Source of the DNA: Aphrophora alni
Taxonomy: Eukaryota; Arthropoda; Insecta; Hemiptera; Aphrophoridae
Direction: 5' to 3'
DNA length: 64,000 bases
Assembly (NCBI GenBank): GCA_963513935.1
Contig: OY740765.1
Coordinates: 75,871,718-75,935,717 of the forward strand
Below the pieces are notes generated by a model. It ran no database searches. It was not told the origin of the DNA and saw only the letters and a list, made by a program, of their open reading frames with translations. Below, piece after piece: positions 24,819 to 38,224 of this stretch; position 1 is the stretch's first letter; every line of letters begins with the position of its first letter. A program made the translations under genes and the position numbers.

Positions 24819-25725
24819 ATGAGTAATAAACAAATATTTTTCCAATCAAATTGACTAGTGATCCCTTATTTTTATCGTGGTTAGAAAGAGTTCCAAATGA
24901 TTGCAAAATGTAAACAGTGTTTAACCTTAGCTATATGAGTCGAAGTGCGGTTACTAGCCATATGAAACATAAAAAATCGACCAATGCTTCTGCACAATCA
25001 TCATTGATAAAAATGTTTTTACATTCGCAACAGGGACCATCTACTCCCATTCCGATATCTGTAGTTGATGATAACCTTGGAAACAAAGAATCTCCAGTAG
25101 TTGTCTGTCGGGCCCGTATCTTCTAATCTAATTAGCAATCCGTCATCCTGTGGACTAAAAACATTTGTTATTAACAAAAATGTCACAAAAGCTGAAATTT
25201 TGTGGACAGTTCAGACTGTAATTACTCATATTTCACTTCGAACGGTAGAGCGGGACGTTAATTTGTTTAGTGCAATGTTCCCTGATAGCGAAATAGCTAC
25301 GAAAATGAAACTTCGAGACAAGGTTACATTATTGCTCATGGTTTGGGTCCATATTTTAAAAATGAACTTTTAAAAGACATAAACCAATGTGAATATTTAG
25401 TTATTAGTATTGACAAATCATTAAATAAAATTCCACAAAAACAACAATGTTGGATGTCAATGTTCGGTATTGGCATGAATCCGGTGAAGTGAAAACCTGC
25501 TTGCTGCTTGACATCACTTTTTAGGCAGAGCTACTGTAGTACATATTTTAGCTGCCTTTGAAAAAGCAACTGAAAAAATTGATATTAAGAAAGTAGTTCA
25601 GATATCTATGGAAGGACCTAACGTGAACTTTAAGTTTTTACAGGACTTGAAAGAAGAGTTGAAAAATTAATATAACAATTTGCTCTTAAATTTGTGGAGC
25701 TGCGGATTACATACATACACTGTAA
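24819..25725 (+). pseudogene. Old hAT transposase, N-terminal part
   Basis: From the ATG at 24819, shifting frames show a finger-like CKQCxxL...MSRSAVTSHMKHKKS (compare SMGRQALASHMKGKKH of the 3208 copy). KAEILWTVQTVITHISLRTV, LFSAMFPDSEIATKMKL and VSIDKSLNKIPQKQQ-like and GPNVNFKFL-like blocks follow. Homology ends at CGLHTYTV near 25725, exactly where the young copy continues with HTVHNVFKG. This marks an insertion or rearrangement point. Confidence 0.75.
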
Positions 25726-25989
25726 GTAAATTTATGTAGCCTATAGTCAAGTTTTAAATAAATAAATTTTATCCTATTTATCTGATATGAATAATTATTA
25801 TTGGTACCACAAAAAGTTCATTGAAATATTTAATCATACACTTTTTATATTTTTAAAGAATTTGGTCTTTTGTTGTTTTTTTTAAATTGGCCTAGCCTAA
25901 AACTTATTTTGCTTTTATAAGTTTACCATAATTTTTTACCATTTGCTTTTATACTATACCATAATATTCAGTTTTATAATTATTTTGAT

Positions 25990-28266
25990 AAATTGATTGA
26001 TTATTGTGGCCATAGGTCTACTTAATTTATTATTATTAATTTTTGATTTTTTTTTTCAGTCATTTTATTAGGCTATGGATTATTAATTTTTTCATTATCG
26101 ATTATATCATTTTTCTCAGAAAGGTGCATAGAATTTATCTGTGAAATGAAAAAAATATTAAATGTGATGGTTTTGGAGTGAGTATGTTAGAAATCAAAAT
26201 ATGTTCAATAAAACAAATGAAAACCTTACAGAAAAGTGTATATAAACATTTATTTATTTTATTTTATTTTTTTTACTATTGTTTTCAAGATATACAAAAG
26301 TTTTGTAATATAGTTGTGGATAAAGTTTGGTAAAAACAAAAATCAATTTATAAAATTTCTATATGAACAAAAAATTATTTGCTAAAAAGTTATTCCTAAT
26401 TTGAAAAAAATCACCAATAATAGTAATATTATGTAAAACAACTTAAAAAATATCATTTTTCTCAGAAAGGTGTTTAGAATTTATCTGTGCAATGAAAAAA
26501 AATTTGAGATGTACAAAATTTGGAATTAGTATGTGAGAATCAAAAATTCTTACATAAACCGAAGCCAAAATGTCAAATAAAAGCCTATATTTACAAACAA
26601 AAACTTTTCTTTTTTTTATATATATAGAAAGGTATTTGTACTATATTTATGCATAAATGTTGGTAAAACAAAAATCAATTTATAAAATTTGCATATAAAA
26701 AAATTTTTGTATGTAAAAAGTCAAAAATTTACTAAAAAGTTATTTCTAATTTGAAAAACTCACCAAAAATAGTAATATGTAAAACACAACTTGTCAAATA
26801 TCAATTTTCTTTGTAAAATATCACCTTTTTTGGATGCATACAATTTATTTTTGCAATTTAAAAAAATGTTAAATGTAAAAAATTTGGAGTCAGAAATCAA
26901 AATTTCTTACAAAAACCGAAGCCATAGTGCCAAATGAAAACCTATATTTACATACAACAAAATTGTGTATAGATATATAAAAGTATTTGTGCATAAATGT
27001 TGATAAAAACAAAAATCAATTTATAAAATTTTTATTAGAGTGGAAATTTGCTAAAACGATAGGCCTAATTTGACATAATTTAGACATTTTTACTAGGTAG
27101 ACCTGAAATAAAATCACTGAAAAACATAAAATTCACTCAGAAAAATAAACTCTAGAAACAATAACACACATATTATAACTTGTATAAACAAATTATAATA
27201 AATGCATCACATTATAAAATAAGTTTACAATAGTAGAAATTACAACGGAAGAGTATTTACTACGCATAAATACTGGAAAAAATCATGGGCGAGACTAGAG
27301 AAATTCAAGTTCAGAATGCATTGCATTTCTAAAATGACGTAATGTATTGTACCAACTGAAAGATCTAAATTTCATCTTTCTAATAGTGTTCAGAACGGTT
27401 ACCAAATATCAATGCAAGTTATCGATATTTCACATTTCGTAACACACCGAAAAGAAAATGAGTCTGGTTCGGTTTGTTTAATAATTCGTAGAATGTAATA
27501 TATCTAAAAAAAACTATTACAATTAGGATACTTTGGAATACGTAGTTAGATAGAGAAAGAAAATAATGTAAAATATTGTCAATTTGTGGTATTTGGACAA
27601 GAATTACCATTTAAAAATTTATATGATGAATGAGTTCACATTTTCTTATGGAAAAACACTCCAACTTCGAATTCTTTAATTTTTACATTTTGCTGTATAT
27701 AATTTTGGTTACATGATTATGAAATATTGAAACATTAAATACCTTTACAATGATATATTACCGATTTCGATACAATAATATTTACTAAGTTGAATTGAAA
27801 AAGAAAAAAAATTTGTGCGTGTAAAAACGTGTTAAAATTATTTATTTTGTTTAATTTTTAGAAAGATTTGTTAGAAACCACAGATCGAAAGATGAAGAAT
27901 TGTTCTATAGGACAGTGTTACTGTAGAATTGCTAGACAGAAATATGGACTTGTGAAAATAAGACAAAGAATGACGTAAATTTGTGATTCACAACTGCACA
28001 GTTTATGTGTCACTCGTTTGCCCCAAAATATACAAACTTTACCGATTAATTAAATGTTATTTTATAATGTTTTATGGTATTTTGATTGCATGATTATGCA
28101 TCTATGGATCATTAGCTTTAAAACGGTCTTAATATAATTATTGTGGTAAGATGATTTTTACTAGGGTAAATGTTGAATTGTAAAAAAAAGTGATTTCTAC
28201 TGCTCGAAGTGTACAGACACGTCGTTCATCGGCTCAGTCCAACCTTTAAACCACTTAGAGGGTATG
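25990..28266 (+). mobile_element. TTAA-family element, copy 2, with internal ~350-bp tandem repeats
   Basis: The right part (27300-28260) matches the inverted left part of copy 1, the right part of copy 3 (44400-45018) and, inverted, copy 4 (59590-61020). The end near 28260 (CCACTTAGAGGG) is a degraded version of the CCCTT terminus. The left part is built of a repeated unit of about 350 bp (starts near 26105, 26455 and 26815) marked by CTCAGAAAGGTG...AGAATTTATCTGTG and CAATTTATAAAATTT. There is no transposase. Confidence 0.55.
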
Positions 28267-31200
28267 TAAGTTCATAACACTTATAACAATATTTTTGTTG
28301 TATTTTACACATTTTTTAAATTTATATTTTTATCAATTATACTTTTTCCCATATTGTATAAAATGTGATTATTAAGTTAGCTTGCAATGGGACTAAATGT
28401 ATGGCTATGTTTTTGTTATGTTTCAGACATAATGCTTTTAAGAGTTGGTCGGAGTCAGCCGCACAGTCCGCCTGCCCTTCTGCCCTTTTAACATGGGAGG
28501 AACTCTTAAATTATGTAATATTGGCTATGCGTGAAAATTTAAAATTAAAATAAAATGGTACAACCAAATAAATAGTATTTACCAACACGTTAATGTAGAA
28601 AAATATTGTATTTACTTTGTACCGACTCGAAAAACAGTTAAAACACATTGTTATTTTCCCATAAGAAACACGTACTTTTAGGGTGACTTTGTCGACATTT
28701 TAAAAATAATGTACAAGCTAAATATATATAATTATTCTATAAAAGGTACACTCATACTATAGCAATTGTCTCTATTATTTACTTTAGTAATTTTAACCGT
28801 GTTTACTATTTATACTAGGCGTTTTAAAATATGTTAGCATTTGCAATGAAAAATACTGGGCGCAGTAGTTCGGCCGTTACCCTGCAGATAGGGTTGGCGT
28901 CGCTCGCCAATATTCTTTACCGTTTGCGCCCTCCAGTAGTAGATCCAATGCTTGGTGTGTCAACTTGATATAAACAATGCATTTAATTTATATAAACTAC
29001 ATTCGTGTCAAGATAGATAATCCAATTGATTTAAAATAATCCCGGCTCACACGCCTGCTGAAATTGTTGCAAAACTGATTTCACCCTCTTATGTCAATTG
29101 ACAAGAATATAACAAAATAATCGTCTATATATTTTGAAAACTTACCATCATTATTCTGTAAAAGTCGGAAAAAGATGTGAACAAACTGTTCCCGATTTAC
29201 AAAATCAAAAACCTTACTACCTAAAAAGGACGTTTACTACTTGTGAAGCATCAAATTAAAGACTTTAAAAACAAATGAATTTTTGTTGTTAAGGAAATAA
29301 AAATAGCCCAACGCATTCGTTCGCTACGCTCAAATATGTAATTTTATAATAACAGGCACTATTATTGTGTGTTGTTATTATTATGTGTTGTTATTATTAT
29401 GATATGTTAATTATTTTAGTTAATAATAGAAAGTCAGTTTTTCTTAGTGCCATCAACTAAGTTATTTTCATAGCGCGATTTTTTATACTAATTGAAAATA
29501 AAGATAAGTTAAAAAATTTGTTAAGATTTCTACCTTTAACAAAATTTGTTAAAATTTGGTATATGGTTGGTTTTACCAATATACCAAGAATAATCTTATA
29601 AAATTTCAAAATGGCGGTTGTTTACAATTTTTGTACGGTTATTGGTTTAAGAGATATTCAAATTAAATTATCAAATGGCCACTGAGTTGACAATTTTTTA
29701 AATGAAATTTTGGTTTTTTGTATACTAGTAAAACTTAGCATACAAAATGTGTACACCAAAATCTTAATATTTTATAAAGTTATCAATAAACACAAAATAT
29801 CTGACAGACAGATAATGCAACATTTTCAGATAATATATTAATGGAGACTTTTTTTCTTTATTTGGACGCCATAAATCAAGTTCTGAAGTTATGGCACATA
29901 CTTTTGAGTTAGACCACAGTTATAGAGACAACACATTCAAAGTAATTATTTTATTTTATCAGTCATCAGACATATTTATGATTCGCGAACTTATGATAAT
30001 AGATGCAGTATAAAAAAATTGCAATAGTATTTAAGTACAAACTAATCAAACGTTTGAAATGATTATGTTTTGTGTAGTTGGAATAATACATATTGCACCT
30101 CACATGCTGCTAATTTTCCTAAAATGTATTGTCAACTATTACACTAAACTATGAATATAATTTTTAAAATACAACTAAAGTTTTTGTAAATATAAAACAC
30201 ACATAAAACTATTATTGACTTCTAATAAATGACTAAATATATTAACATTTGGTAGTACAGTAATATTAAATCTAACTTCATTGTTATTTTCCTGTCAAAT
30301 GTTTTCTTAACACATTAGAATATTGGCTTCGAAATTGTATATGCTTGTGTTTAGTTAAATAATTGTTGTAGATTCATTTTTGGGCGTTGTGTAATGTTTC
30401 TAACTTTTACATAAGTAATATATATATATATATATATATATATATTCCTGTATTACCTGTATATCTGTATTGATCTTCATATAATAACTTGTCACCTTTT
30501 TTGATCAAATATGATTTTTCTTTGAATAAATAATGTCATCAGTTCCATATTAAAAAGTTTGATCCTACATTATTTAAAGGTTTAGAATGAATATAAATAG
30601 CTATTAGCAGATTATAATTATATAACGTAATCAATTTAAATAGCAGTCCTTTATGGATAAAAATCTTGTGTGTTGAATTTCGTGTTTTCGAATTAATTGT
30701 GGTATATTCCGTAAATAGTTTGTTTGTGAATTATGTGTCCCATTTACTGTAATAACAAAACAGACTTGTATACATGTTCGTAATACTTATTTTACTTTTG
30801 TATCTTTGTATTACGAAAACCGATATTATTATATATTATGACATATACTTGTATATGTATGTGTATTGTATGATTTCACGTTGGCTGTTTCATGTTGAAT
30901 ATAATAGAATAATTATATGAAATTGTGTTCCATATTAAATGCTAACAGCTATATATCAAATTTGAAAACCCCTTTACTAAATAAATTTGTATTTCTTATG
31001 TTTAATTTAAACAGTTAATTGTTGGCAACAGTTTTTAAATATTTCTGATAGCTGTAAATAAATTAAACTCAAAGGTAACATTTTTTGTTAATTCAGGAAA
31101 AGGAAACTAAATTTCGGTTTGGATGGTTCATTAAAAAATGAATATTAAAACCTTATTTTCCGAATCGAATTAGTATTGTTGGAAGAGTTATGTTTACAAA

Positions 31201-31839
31201 AATATACCTTCATGTATGTTACACATGGATACGAGAACTAAATGAATAATTTGTAATCATAAGTGAAGGGTTGTGAATGTGTGACACATCATCAAGAACA
31301 CTGGATATTCTATTGGTTGTATCGTTCTAAGTTCTGTTGTATATAAGGCTTTTGATAAGAGAAAAGTAGGAATGTTATTGTGTTCTATATAAGTTATTTA
31401 ATTCATTTACATGAACAATTTTGGTGTGTCGGTTTTGAAATCCTGTATTTTGTTTCAAAAATTACTGTTGAATACACAAATTTACTTTACAAAATAAATA
31501 TACTTTATGCGCAAATCAAATAAAGCGATATTTGTACTCCTTGACAATTTACTTAATTATTTACCCTACTTATATTTTTTGTCAATAGCCTAGATTGTAT
31601 CCTCATTTGTATCCACAAATAGGGACAATTGAGTTTTGGAACACTCTGTATAGGTTTTAGTAGTCATTGCTACAACTCGCCGAGCGCTTGGTACTGTGAA
31701 GACCGCTTGGTACTGTGTCGGCATTGAACAATGGAGTGGATGGGGTGTGAAATCTGATGACAAATCCTTAGTGCGGGTGGTGGACCACTACATTGAAGGC
31801 AACGCCAAAAGACGATTTTCAAACTGACTCCTGCCGCCT
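28267..31839. other. 3.6 kb AT-rich stretch, no gene recognised
   Basis: A 62-codon frame at 28365-28553 has no recognisable homology. (TA)n at about 30419-30444 and ATTATT-rich tracts occur. This stretch separates two halves of the old hAT, so it is either inserted DNA or the product of a rearrangement. No ends were found. Confidence 0.4.
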
Positions 31840-31845
31840 CTTAAG

Positions 31846-32003
31846 GTGGGAATGCTAGAGACTGGATGGCAGATTGTACCATTCCTAAGAGCAGTATACA
31901 ATTTCTTCAAAGATTCACCTTCAAGGCGAGCAACGTACACCAATATAACAAATTCTACAGTCTTCCCTCTTAAATTTTGTGCGGTTAGATGGTTAGAACA
32001 TTT
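31846..32003 (+). pseudogene. Old hAT transposase, middle part
   Basis: Reads TGWQIVPFLRAVYNFFKDSP then PLKFCAVRWLEH, aligning with TGWNVVKFLRALYNHFKQSP...KKFCAVRWLEN of the copy at 3208. It is cut at 32003 by the Sola-like element and resumes at 33543 with VAQRVLDTL-like sequence. Confidence 0.8.
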
Positions 32004-32015
32004 GAGGCGCCTAGA

Positions 32016-33331
32016 ATCAAACCCCGCCAAATCCATAAAAATTAAAAATTGAGTTATACATCCTATCTAATAGTTTTTAACATGGCGAATTCAATGAACA
32101 CTTTATTTCGTAGCAAAACCCGCCACATCTAACTGTAAAATGATGTCGAAAAAGTGGTTTAGTATCAAAGTCCACCAAATCCTAACAGAATTATGGTATG
32201 CTTGGTTTCAAAATCCGCCACATCCCAGACAGCCAATGGGAGCGCGCGGATCAGTCATGTGACTTCACAGCATGCTCAGTGAGTTGTTTACTTTTCTGGC
32301 ACAGTCGACAGTCTCTTCTCTGTTTGGCAGGATTAAAGTGTGTTTTGAAGATTCATTTTTAGTGTTAATTTTGAAAAAAAACTTATCAAACCTTTACTGT
32401 GATACAGAGTTTTTTCAATGGAAGAAGCTGTAGGGACTAATATGGACAGAATAAGAACACCATTCTTATTGCTATGTTTGCCAAATGGCTTTTCTCGGAT
32501 GCTCCAAAAGAAATCAAATCTGTGTGAAATAACATTCCCAATGGTAGGGCACTCTTTCCTCCCACCCGATAGGGTTTTTGGGTTAATAGAAAAAGATTTT
32601 AAAAAGAAAGACACAATTCTGAGACCAGAACAGTATGAGGACATCCTTGCAAAACATAGTACAGTTCATAAGGTAGGGGTAACAGTACCAGTTAAAGATT
32701 GGAAAACAGAATCAGAAAAGATTCAAAAGAAACCAGGCAACTGGCACTTTAAGTTCAACCCCTCAAAACGAATAATTTTGAAGCTAAATCAAAAGAAATC
32801 CAGTGTCTTGGTCAAGGGTGAAGTGGCTTACAGGACTGACGCCAGTAATTTTAGAGCAATTACGAAGCCAAATCTTTCACATCAAAATATGAGGCCAAAA
32901 GACGTAAACAGGGGAGTAAATCTAAAACCTCTGAAAATAAAGGACGTTGCTAAACTGCTATCCAAGCACTTTGGAGAAGAATGGAGGAATCATGAATCCC
33001 TTCAATTTTATGTTCAACTAGAGATCAACATAGTCGAAGAGGAAGAAGATGATAATCTTGTCCTGTAGTGAAAATATTTAGCAAAAAGACATTTTTAACT
33101 AAGATTTTAACACAAAGACAAAGTTATTGTAATTTTTTATTAATAATACTTTTGTAACTTTGAGAATTTTTGTTTGATATCCTTTAATGTCGTAATGTTA
33201 AGTTTTTCATTTTTTTATTGTTAAATTATTCTCAATTAATTATAAAACCCCTTTGAAGCAAAAGCATTGATTTAAAATATAAGTTTCAAAACCCGCCAAA
33301 TCCTCAGATCAGTATCAAAACCCGCCACATC
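32016..33331 (+). repeat. Subterminal repeat CAAAACCCGCCAMATCC, six direct copies
   Basis: Copies start at about 32016, 32114, 32166, 32208 (left side) and 33296, 33315 (right side). A seventh, inverted, forms part of the right terminal repeat (33508-33524). Such arrays often act as transposase-binding sites. Here the four left and two right copies run in the same direction, so the two ends are not mirror images. Confidence 0.7.
32444..33068 (+). pseudogene. Transposase-like C-terminal region in the Sola-like element
   Basis: In one frame 32444-32520 reads [20 protein letters not shown], a GQNxN block typical of a family of insect transposon proteins. After a frame change near 32520 the long frame continues [75 protein letters not shown] to the stop at 33066-33068. 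The ATG at 32418 is not a true start: the first ~35 codons of that frame are the wrong frame of the GQNKN region. The N-terminal half is missing, so it is non-autonomous. Confidence 0.65.
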
Positions 33332-33542
33332 CGAATTTCCAACTATCATTTTTCGCTGTATTTAAATATGTTACTGTTGGATTGTTTTGATACTTTGTCA
33401 CTATGACACAATAAAATTAACAAAATTTTGTTGGAAAAAAGTATATTTTGTATCTTGAGGGTTCGTTTATGACAGTTTTTGTCAATTTGTCGAAAAAGTT
33501 AGTAAATGGATTTGGCGGATTTTGATTCTAGGCACCTCATTT

Positions 33543-34650
33543 AATGGTTGCTCAGCGGGTTCTTGATACTTTGTGAGTGAAGTAAACAAAAAAAAAATGT
33601 CAATTTCCTATGAAATAGTTGTGAAAACGATAAAAGACCCCTTTCTGGCAGTTAAACTACAATTTTTTATAAGTTTTGCAACTGATATAGAGCCTTTTTT
33701 GAGAGAATTTCAAAGTGATCTGTCCATGGCCCCCTTTTTATTTGATCCCCTCACATACATTGTGAAAAGCCAAATGGACAGAGTGATAAAACCATCAGTT
33801 TTGGAAGCAAATTCTGCAATAAAAAATGTTAGTTTAAGTAGTGAAAATTTATTAAGTGATCAAAATATCAATTTGTGTATTGCTACTAAAAATGCATTGA
33901 AAAAATTATTTCCTGAATGGTCTCAAAACTTGAAATTTTACAGTTGTTATAGTAAAATTTATTTCAAAAATATAGGAAAAATCTCCTTTAAAAGAACCAT
34001 TAATTAGAGCAGTATCAAGTTTAGATCCTAAAATTGCTAGTAATCTTTCAATCTAAAAAGAATAAAGTCTTTTAACAATTTTGTTAGACTTAGGATAGAT
34101 TTCTTCCAGTATTGTAGACAATGCCCTGCAGGACTATGAAGAAATATGCAGAGTAGATAATAATGTTTTGAAAAAACTATTGTAGGAAAGAAAGTGTTAA
34201 GAGTTGATCAATTTTGGAGTCAACTCTTAAACAAAAATAAACTGTATAATCAATTAAATGTTGTGAAAATTGTTACAATACTATCACATGGAAATGCAAA
34301 TGTTGAATGGGGGTTTTCAGTCAATAAAGAGTGTATTGTGGAGAAGGAGCTCCTGATAGGCCGACGGTATGTGTATGACTTTATAATATCAATTGGGGGA
34401 ATTGAAAAACTTATAATTTCTAAGGTGATGATTCATCCTAAAAGAAAAATATACTATATACAAAGAGGCACAACAGAAGAAAAAAATAAATAACCAAGCA
34501 GCATTAAGTAGTGAAAGAGCAGCAGAAAGAGAAAAAAAAAAAAAGAGTTGGAACCAAAGAGGATCAAGATTTTAAAGGAAGCTCAACAGCAAGCAAATTT
34601 GCCGTTGGAAAAAATTGAGCACCCAAGTAATTCAATGGAAAAAAAAGTGT
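33543..34650 (+). pseudogene. Old hAT transposase, C-terminal part
   Basis: Frames at 33573-34007 read FFISFATDIEPFLREFQSDL...MAPFLFDPLTYIVK (compare FFKTLASDAEKFLTEFQTDW). The frame at 34194-34493 reads LRVDQFWSQLL and ILSHGNANVEWGFSVNKECI, the dimerisation block in which R of VERGFS is W. A lysine/glutamate-rich tail follows to about 34650. Several shifts and stops. Confidence 0.8.
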
Positions 34651-35252
34651 AAATATTGTACAGTTTAAATGTTTTGTCAAAGGTTCATTTTTTATATATA
34701 GTTACTGTATTATATCAACAATACATTAACTTATTTTTATTTGTATAGTGCAGTGCAGTGCTATTAAAAAAATGCTAATAATATTGAAAATACTTCTGAG
34801 TACTTAATACCCCTGGAAGTGAAAGGACCTCTTTTTTAATACTACTGTAAATATATTTGGTTAGTAAAATTACAGTATACATTTTGTTTGTTTATATGTA
34901 AAAATTTTAAACCATTTAAATTAAGATTATAATTAAAGATTTGTTATGAATTTCAAGCTAATTATTTTGTAATGTGGTTTTATTTATACATTTAACATTT
35001 AAATTATTTTAGTCTCAATTTTATTTTATGGTAAGAGAAGCAGCAACATAATTTTTAAGGTCTGCAACTTTCTGTTTTAGCTTTGACCAATTAAAATTTT
35101 TTTTAATGTATTCTATTATTAGTTTTTTAATTACTTTAGTTTTATAAAAGTTTTTTGTTTTATTAATTTTGTTTTCATAAACTATAAATAAAATAAAGGT
35201 CTACTGCTTTGGTATGTCTATTTTATAATAATAATTATTATTATTTTTTTAA
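34651..35252. other. 3' noncoding part of the old hAT
   Basis: AT-rich, no frame. It runs up to the insertion site of the ZMYM1-type hAT. Confidence 0.4.
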
Positions 35253-35260
35253 TTCTCTGC

Positions 35261-38224
35261 CAGTAGCGGCCGGTGGTTAAGGGCAATGGGAGGGCTCTGT
35301 TTTATTTTATAAACGTAAGGGAAGGTATGTTATCAAAATATACACTACGGTTCAGAAAGCAGGCGTAACACAAGTGTTATTCATTCCATATTAAAAACAT
35401 GTGGGGTCTACATAGCGATTATAAAGCAAAGTTTGTATAGTCTATAGCTAATAAAATAAAAATAGGGCCTACCTTCAATTTAACTGCTTGTAAGTAAAGT
35501 CCACCCTCCTCTCCTTCTGACTAGCGAAGTGGTTAATCACACGTTCATTAAAATTTGGAGTTGATAACAATGACTTTTCAATGGAACACATAGCGAGGGC
35601 GCTAAGTCTCTCTCCTTTCATCGTGCTTCTGGTGAACGTTTTTACTCGTTTTAGAGTAGAGAAACATCTTTCACTTTCCGAAGTTGTCATTGGGATAGTG
35701 CATATAATTTGTAAAAGTTTTACCGACTCGGGAAGCACATCTTTAAGATTATTATCATAGATAAAGTTAAGTAACCGTAAAGACCCTGTTGCCGTTGAAA
35801 AGTCATTCCTATTGTACATAACTGTTAATTCTTGTTTCAGTTCTGTTTTATTTAGATGGTATAAATCTACAGCAGTACATAATTCTACTTCCGGGAAATT
35901 ATTTTTGAATTGATTAAACAAACTCGGCTGGAAAAGTTTTGCGGCGGACAAATGGTCTAAGAATGTGAATCGGCTATCTATACCGGACGTGATTACGTCA
36001 CACACTTCCTTCGCAACAATGCGTCTTCCATCCTCAAATCGTGCACGTTTTTTACTTGGTTCGGGTTCGCTGGTATTGGGCTGATCTAGCTCAGGCGAGT
36101 TTCTTATACCTTGTACAACAGTCTTGAACTCATTCACATACTTAAAAGCCTTAATACAATCAATTGTTTTGTGTTGCAATTCATTGTACAAAATGTCACA
36201 ATGGGGTAATATTTTATTAAAAAATTCTAACCAGAAAATAAAGGCTTCATCTTTTAGAATATGTCTTAGGCCAACAGCTTTATTTATTGTGGAATAGTCA
36301 TTGGAATCGTCGTCTAATATGTGACTTAAACATTCCTCTAACTCTTCTCGATATTTAAATACTGTGCTGACAATTCTTGATTTAAAATTCCGAGTATTAG
36401 AGCTTTTAGGTATGCGTCTTTTAACAATTTCGTCAAGTACTGCTGTTCTTTTAGTTGATTGTGAGAAAAAAGTTGAAAATCCCTCGATATGACTGAAAAA
36501 TATTTTAACTTGTTTATTTTGGGTTGCACTGCGTTCTATAATTAAATTTAATTGATGTGCGTAGCAATGTACGAAATTTGCATTTTTGTACAGAGTTTTG
36601 ACTCGTGTTTGCACACCTGTGTGTTGGCCACTCATCACTGAAGAACCATCGTAGCTCTGTGCAATCACTTTATCAGGTGTTTTATCAAGTTTTAATTTGT
36701 TTAGCTCTTTGAAAATAGTTTCACAAACAGACGCTGCATCATGGCCTTCGGGTGTAATAAAACTAATGAATCGCTCATTTACTATGCCCTTTAACTCATA
36801 CCTAACAACAAAAACAAGTTGAGACAAAGTAGCACAGTCTGTTGTTTCATCAGCTTCAATCGCAACATAATTGGTTTGAGTCAGTTCGTCACAAATAATC
36901 TCTAAACACACATAATAAATTGAGTCTAGTAACTCGTTCTGGATTGTTTTGGAAAGCCCTAAAAACACTTTATTTGTTTGGTCAATGTGTTGTTTTAAGG
37001 TTAGATCTAATTCTGCCATGAGATTAATAAGACCTCGAAAAATTCCAGGATTGTTTGAATTCTCACGTTCGTCATGTCCTCTTAAAGCTAATTCAAATGC
37101 CCCACAAAACTTAACAGCGTCTATTAGTTTACTTAAAATATATCGGTTTTTCGACACTTCTTCGTTTAGTTTTTGGACTTTTAATCTATATGCTGTATCC
37201 AATTGGCATCTGATGTCAACCTTTCCTAACACAGCATATTCTATACATGAATTTATGTGTTTTTTCACTTATTTTATGTTTTTTTACCTTATCATTTAAA
37301 TGTTTAATGTCTGAAATGCCATCTACAGTCCATGCACGATCTGGAACTCCCATGACTAAGCAGGGGTAACAGAAAAATGAGTTTTTTAATTTACAACCAC
37401 ACAACCAATCCGCATAATTGTACAAATTTTGTGAAAATTTACGGGTGAAGCTATTCTTGTTCTTTGAACTATTTTGAGTTTTACTTATTACCATGTCAGG
37501 CCTAGGGGGTCCTAAATCTTTTAAGGCAATTCTATGTTCTATGTTTTTAATTCCTTGACTAATGATTATACTTACATCATTTGTCACAACGTTTACCGTT
37601 GACATATTACCGGCAACGGCATTGGCGTCCATTATTTAACAAAACAAAACTACTTGATTAAATAACACACTCACACTCACTCGTCTCGTACTAATTAATT
37701 CACTTATTCACAATCTCTAAAACATTCACTTAACATTCACAATCACAAAGGGTTAAACTTAAAAACATAAACAAACAAATTGTGTGAGTAGCGAGACACT
37801 ATTTAGAACAGTTGCGCCAACTTATTTTGCCCATCGAAAACAAGGTTTTTAGTAATGCGGAACATCTAATTTATGGTGGCTGCACTGACTGATGTCTGTG
37901 TGCGCAGCTTCGGACTCTGCCCTAGAAGCCCATTACACGCTGTGTAAATGACGTCACGGCACCCTCAGCTCTGTCTGCTGCTTTCCCCATATGACTACAT
38001 GCAATGAAACTGGGACGCTCTGGCCAGCGTCCGAACTCCAGAATACATTCGTCAAATATTTTATATTGTAAAACTTCCGCTACAAATGATGGTGAAATCC
38101 ATAGCGGCAATTCATAATTCATTTATCTCCAAAGAATTAAATACATATAGGTATTTACATTATTAAAATAATATTATCATTGGGGGGGCGGCGTCCGAGA
38201 GTCCTTATGAGTAAGCCGCCACTG
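35261..38224 (-). mobile_element. ZMYM1-type hAT transposon, complete ends
   Basis: Left end CAGTAGCGGCCGG at 35261 and right end AAGCCGCCACTG ending 38224 are inverted repeats (CAGTRGCGGC). A perfect 8-bp duplication TTCTCTGC occurs at 35253-35260 and 38225-38232. The whole is 2964 bp, with one transposase frame on the minus strand broken once, so it is young. GC is higher upstream of the ATG (37800-38050), which may be the element's promoter region. Confidence 0.93.
35475..37632 (-). pseudogene. hAT transposase, ZMYM1/DUF4371 type, single frameshift
   Basis: Starts at ATG 37632 (MDANAVAGN). The TTF-type zinc finger (WLCGCKLKNSFFCYPCLVMG) comes first. After a 1-nt shift in an A-run near 37263, the long frame goes to the stop at 35475. 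It contains YVAIEADETTDCATLSQL (first catalytic Asp), AQSYDGSSVMSGQHTGVQ (second Asp), FVHCYAHQLNLII and the dimerisation block IPMTTSESERCFSTLKRV (catalytic Glu region). Combined length is about 715 codons. All catalytic positions are kept; only the shift disables it. The same protein family gave rise to host ZMYM1-like genes, but the perfect terminal repeats and TSD show this is a transposon. Confidence 0.93.

Larger units (their letters stand above)
32004..33538 (+). mobile_element. Sola-like DNA transposon (deletion derivative) with subterminal repeats
   Basis: Ends GAGGCGCCTAGAATCAAA and TTTGATTCTAGGCACCTC are inverted repeats with one mismatch in 18, and pairing goes on through CCGCCAAATCC. 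ATTT flanks both sides (32000-32003 and 33539-33542), a 4-bp target duplication inside a hAT frame that reads through when the element is removed. The 4-bp duplication and GAG-type ends agree with the Sola superfamily; assignment is tentative. Six directly oriented copies of CAAAACCCGCCAMATCC lie near the ends. Confidence 0.8.

Noticed and set aside
28365..28553. 62-codon plus frame
   Set aside because: No family recognised, no splice or promoter context; kept only as a note.
32418..32520. ATG-started N-terminus of the Sola-like frame
   Set aside because: Another frame here reads the conserved GQNKN block, so this ATG and the first ~35 codons are the result of a frame change.
36949..37299. 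116-codon plus frame
   Set aside because: Antisense shadow of the ZMYM1-type transposase.
37922..38122. 66-codon minus frame inside the young hAT
   Set aside because: In the GC-richer 5' noncoding part, without homology and separate from the transposase start.
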